Shown here in pieces: positions 5,629 to 6,137 of a DNA stretch of 6,137 bases (its first letter is position 1; every line of letters begins with the position of its first letter). Under the pieces are notes generated by a model, which saw only the letters and a program-made list of their open reading frames with translations, had not been told where the DNA came from and did no database searches. Both the position numbers and the translations under genes were made by a program. Location of the stretch: assembly GCA_016207585.1 (NCBI GenBank), contig JACQPI010000047.1, positions 1-6,137 on the forward strand. Direction: 5' to 3'. The DNA is from Elusimicrobiota bacterium. GTDB lineage: Bacteria > Elusimicrobiota > Elusimicrobia > UBA1565 > JACRDR01.

Positions 5629-6001
5629 GCAAATAGCTGACCTCGTCCCAGAGGGCTTCCAGATTGACGGGCTTCGAGAGGTAGGCCTCGGCTCCTGCAA
5701 GCAGGCCCTCCGCGCGATCCGCCGGCTCCGTGTAGCGGGCCGAGAGCAGGACGATCGGCAGGCGACTCCACCGCTCGGAGCGTTTGAGCCGCCGGCACAG
5801 ATCGAACCCGTGCATATCGGGCAGCTGAACATCCATCAAAATGATAGAGGGAGTATAGGATTCCAGCAACGTCAAAGCCTCGGCGGCGGAAGCGACGCCG
5901 CGCGCATCGATCTTCTTAAGCCCCATCGCGTCCACGAGAGTTTCGCGGAAGAGAGGATCGTCCTCGACAATCAGCAGGCTCGTCTTCGTCGTTATCGACA
6001 T
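5612..6001 (-). CDS. Stand-alone response-regulator receiver domain protein
   Basis: This 129-aa cytoplasmic protein is a single CheY-like receiver domain that would be phosphorylated by a histidine kinase or phosphotransfer protein not present here. All switch residues are present: acidic pair Asp14/Asp15 in LIVEDD, phospho-acceptor Asp57 in ILMDVQLPDMHGFDL, Ser87 in VLLSA (the Thr/Ser switch), Tyr107 and Lys110 in YLSKPV. The domain ends at LLDKNA, so there is no DNA-binding or enzymatic output domain; the output must come from protein-protein contact. ATG 6001 was chosen because AAGAGG lies 7 nt upstream and the sequence right after it starts the beta-1 strand. The frame is open to 6085, but those 28 residues are unlike a receiver and overlap the leader hairpin. 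CheY, a sporulation-type Spo0F-like relay protein or a kinase-associated regulator are all possible. Linkage to trxA-polA does not define its pathway. Confidence 0.92.
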   Translation of the reverse strand: MSITTKTSLLIVEDDPLFRETLVDAMGLKKIDARGVASAAEALTLLESYTPSIILMDVQLPDMHGFDLCRRLKRSERWSRLPIVLLSARYTEPADRAEGLLAGAEAYLSKPVNLEALWDEVSYLLDKNA

Positions 6002-6008
6002 GATAGCA

Positions 6009-6014
6009 CCTCTT
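6009..6014 (-). promoter_or_regulatory. Ribosome binding site of the receiver gene
   Basis: AAGAGG lies 7 nt before ATG 6001 and decides this start over the upstream in-frame ATG at 6085. Four of its bases are in the outer arm of the leader hairpin. Confidence 0.65.
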
Positions 6015-6072
6015 CCCCGAACGACCGCGCGACAGCACGCCGGTCCCGGCGGATTCTGTCGAGAGGGGAAGA
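6011..6072 (-). promoter_or_regulatory. Nested hairpin in the receiver-gene leader, partly covering its SD
   Basis: Three inverted repeats share one axis. The outer pair is UCUUCCCC (6072-6065) with GGGGAAGA (6018-6011), 8 bp. The middle pair is CGACAG (6061-6056) with CUGUCG (6035-6030), 6 bp. The inner pair is CGCCGG (6051-6046) with CCGGCG (6043-6038), 5-6 bp. Internal loops are 3x11 and 4x2 nt. The outer arm includes part of AAGAGG. The pairing is read directly from sequence; a regulatory role (structure-controlled translation) is inference. Confidence 0.5.
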
Positions 6073-6103
6073 ACGAACTCGGCAAAACCCCGCGAAACCC
6101 TCG

Positions 6104-6117
6104 TCTATATAGTATAG
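6104..6117 (-). promoter_or_regulatory. Candidate -10 region of the receiver-gene promoter
   Basis: An AT-rich island, CTATACTATATAGA on the minus strand, holds TATACT (6116-6111) and TATAGA (6109-6104), each a reasonable -10. No good -35 is visible; with a 17-nt spacer for TATACT it would run past the window edge. Transcription from here would include the nested hairpin. Confidence 0.4.
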
Positions 6118-6137
6118 AAACTGGGGGAATCTTACAC

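Noticed and set aside
6002..6085. Start of the receiver gene at ATG 6085
   Set aside because: The extra 28 residues are not receiver-like and cover the nested hairpin; ATG 6001 has a properly spaced SD.
1..6137. CRISPR array, tRNA/rRNA, transposase or attachment-site repeats
   Set aside because: No regularly spaced repeats, no RNA-gene-like stretches and no mobile-element genes; coding density is near complete.

Overview
The window is a GC-rich stretch of bacterial chromosome. Every gene I can support lies on the minus strand, so the biology reads from right (6137) to left (1). In transcription order the genes are: a stand-alone response-regulator receiver protein (6001-5612), thioredoxin trxA (5480-5145), DNA polymerase I polA (5132-2364), a rhomboid intramembrane serine protease (2367-1483), dephospho-CoA kinase coaE (1490-786), and the first ~60% of transcription termination factor rho (771 to the left edge). 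Plus-strand reading frames, including a very long one opposite polA, are GC-rich shadows.

Region by region: 6002-6137 is the leader of the receiver gene. It has an AT-rich -10-like island and three nested inverted repeats, the outermost of which covers part of the Shine-Dalgarno (SD) sequence. The strongest promoter in the window (TTGACA, 18 nt, TATGAT, with an extended TG motif) straddles the 3' end of the receiver gene. It should drive a five-gene operon after a ~112-nt leader. From trxA to rho the genes are almost touching: 12-nt gap, 4-nt GTGA overlap, ~8-nt overlap, 14-nt gap. This points to one transcript with coupled translation. No intrinsic terminator is visible inside the window.

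The genes are mostly housekeeping: redox (trxA), DNA repair and Okazaki-fragment processing (polA), the last step of CoA synthesis (coaE) and transcription termination (rho). A membrane protease sits in the middle. polA-coaE-rho proximity is, from general knowledge, seen in several bacterial phyla. The rhomboid insertion and the trxA head gene are less expected. The sequence alone does not fix the organism. High GC, a polA without proofreading residues and the gene order fit a free-living or environmental bacterium of a lineage such as Elusimicrobiota, Acidobacteriota or the former Deltaproteobacteria, but this is a guess.

I do not see a new defence or mobile system. The most interesting points are: (i) trxA and polA are in the same reading frame, separated by one TAA and four codons, and polA has no SD; (ii) the nested hairpin that could mask the receiver-gene SD; (iii) Pol I has lost all four proofreading carboxylates and has Asp in place of the near-invariant steric-gate Glu in motif A.
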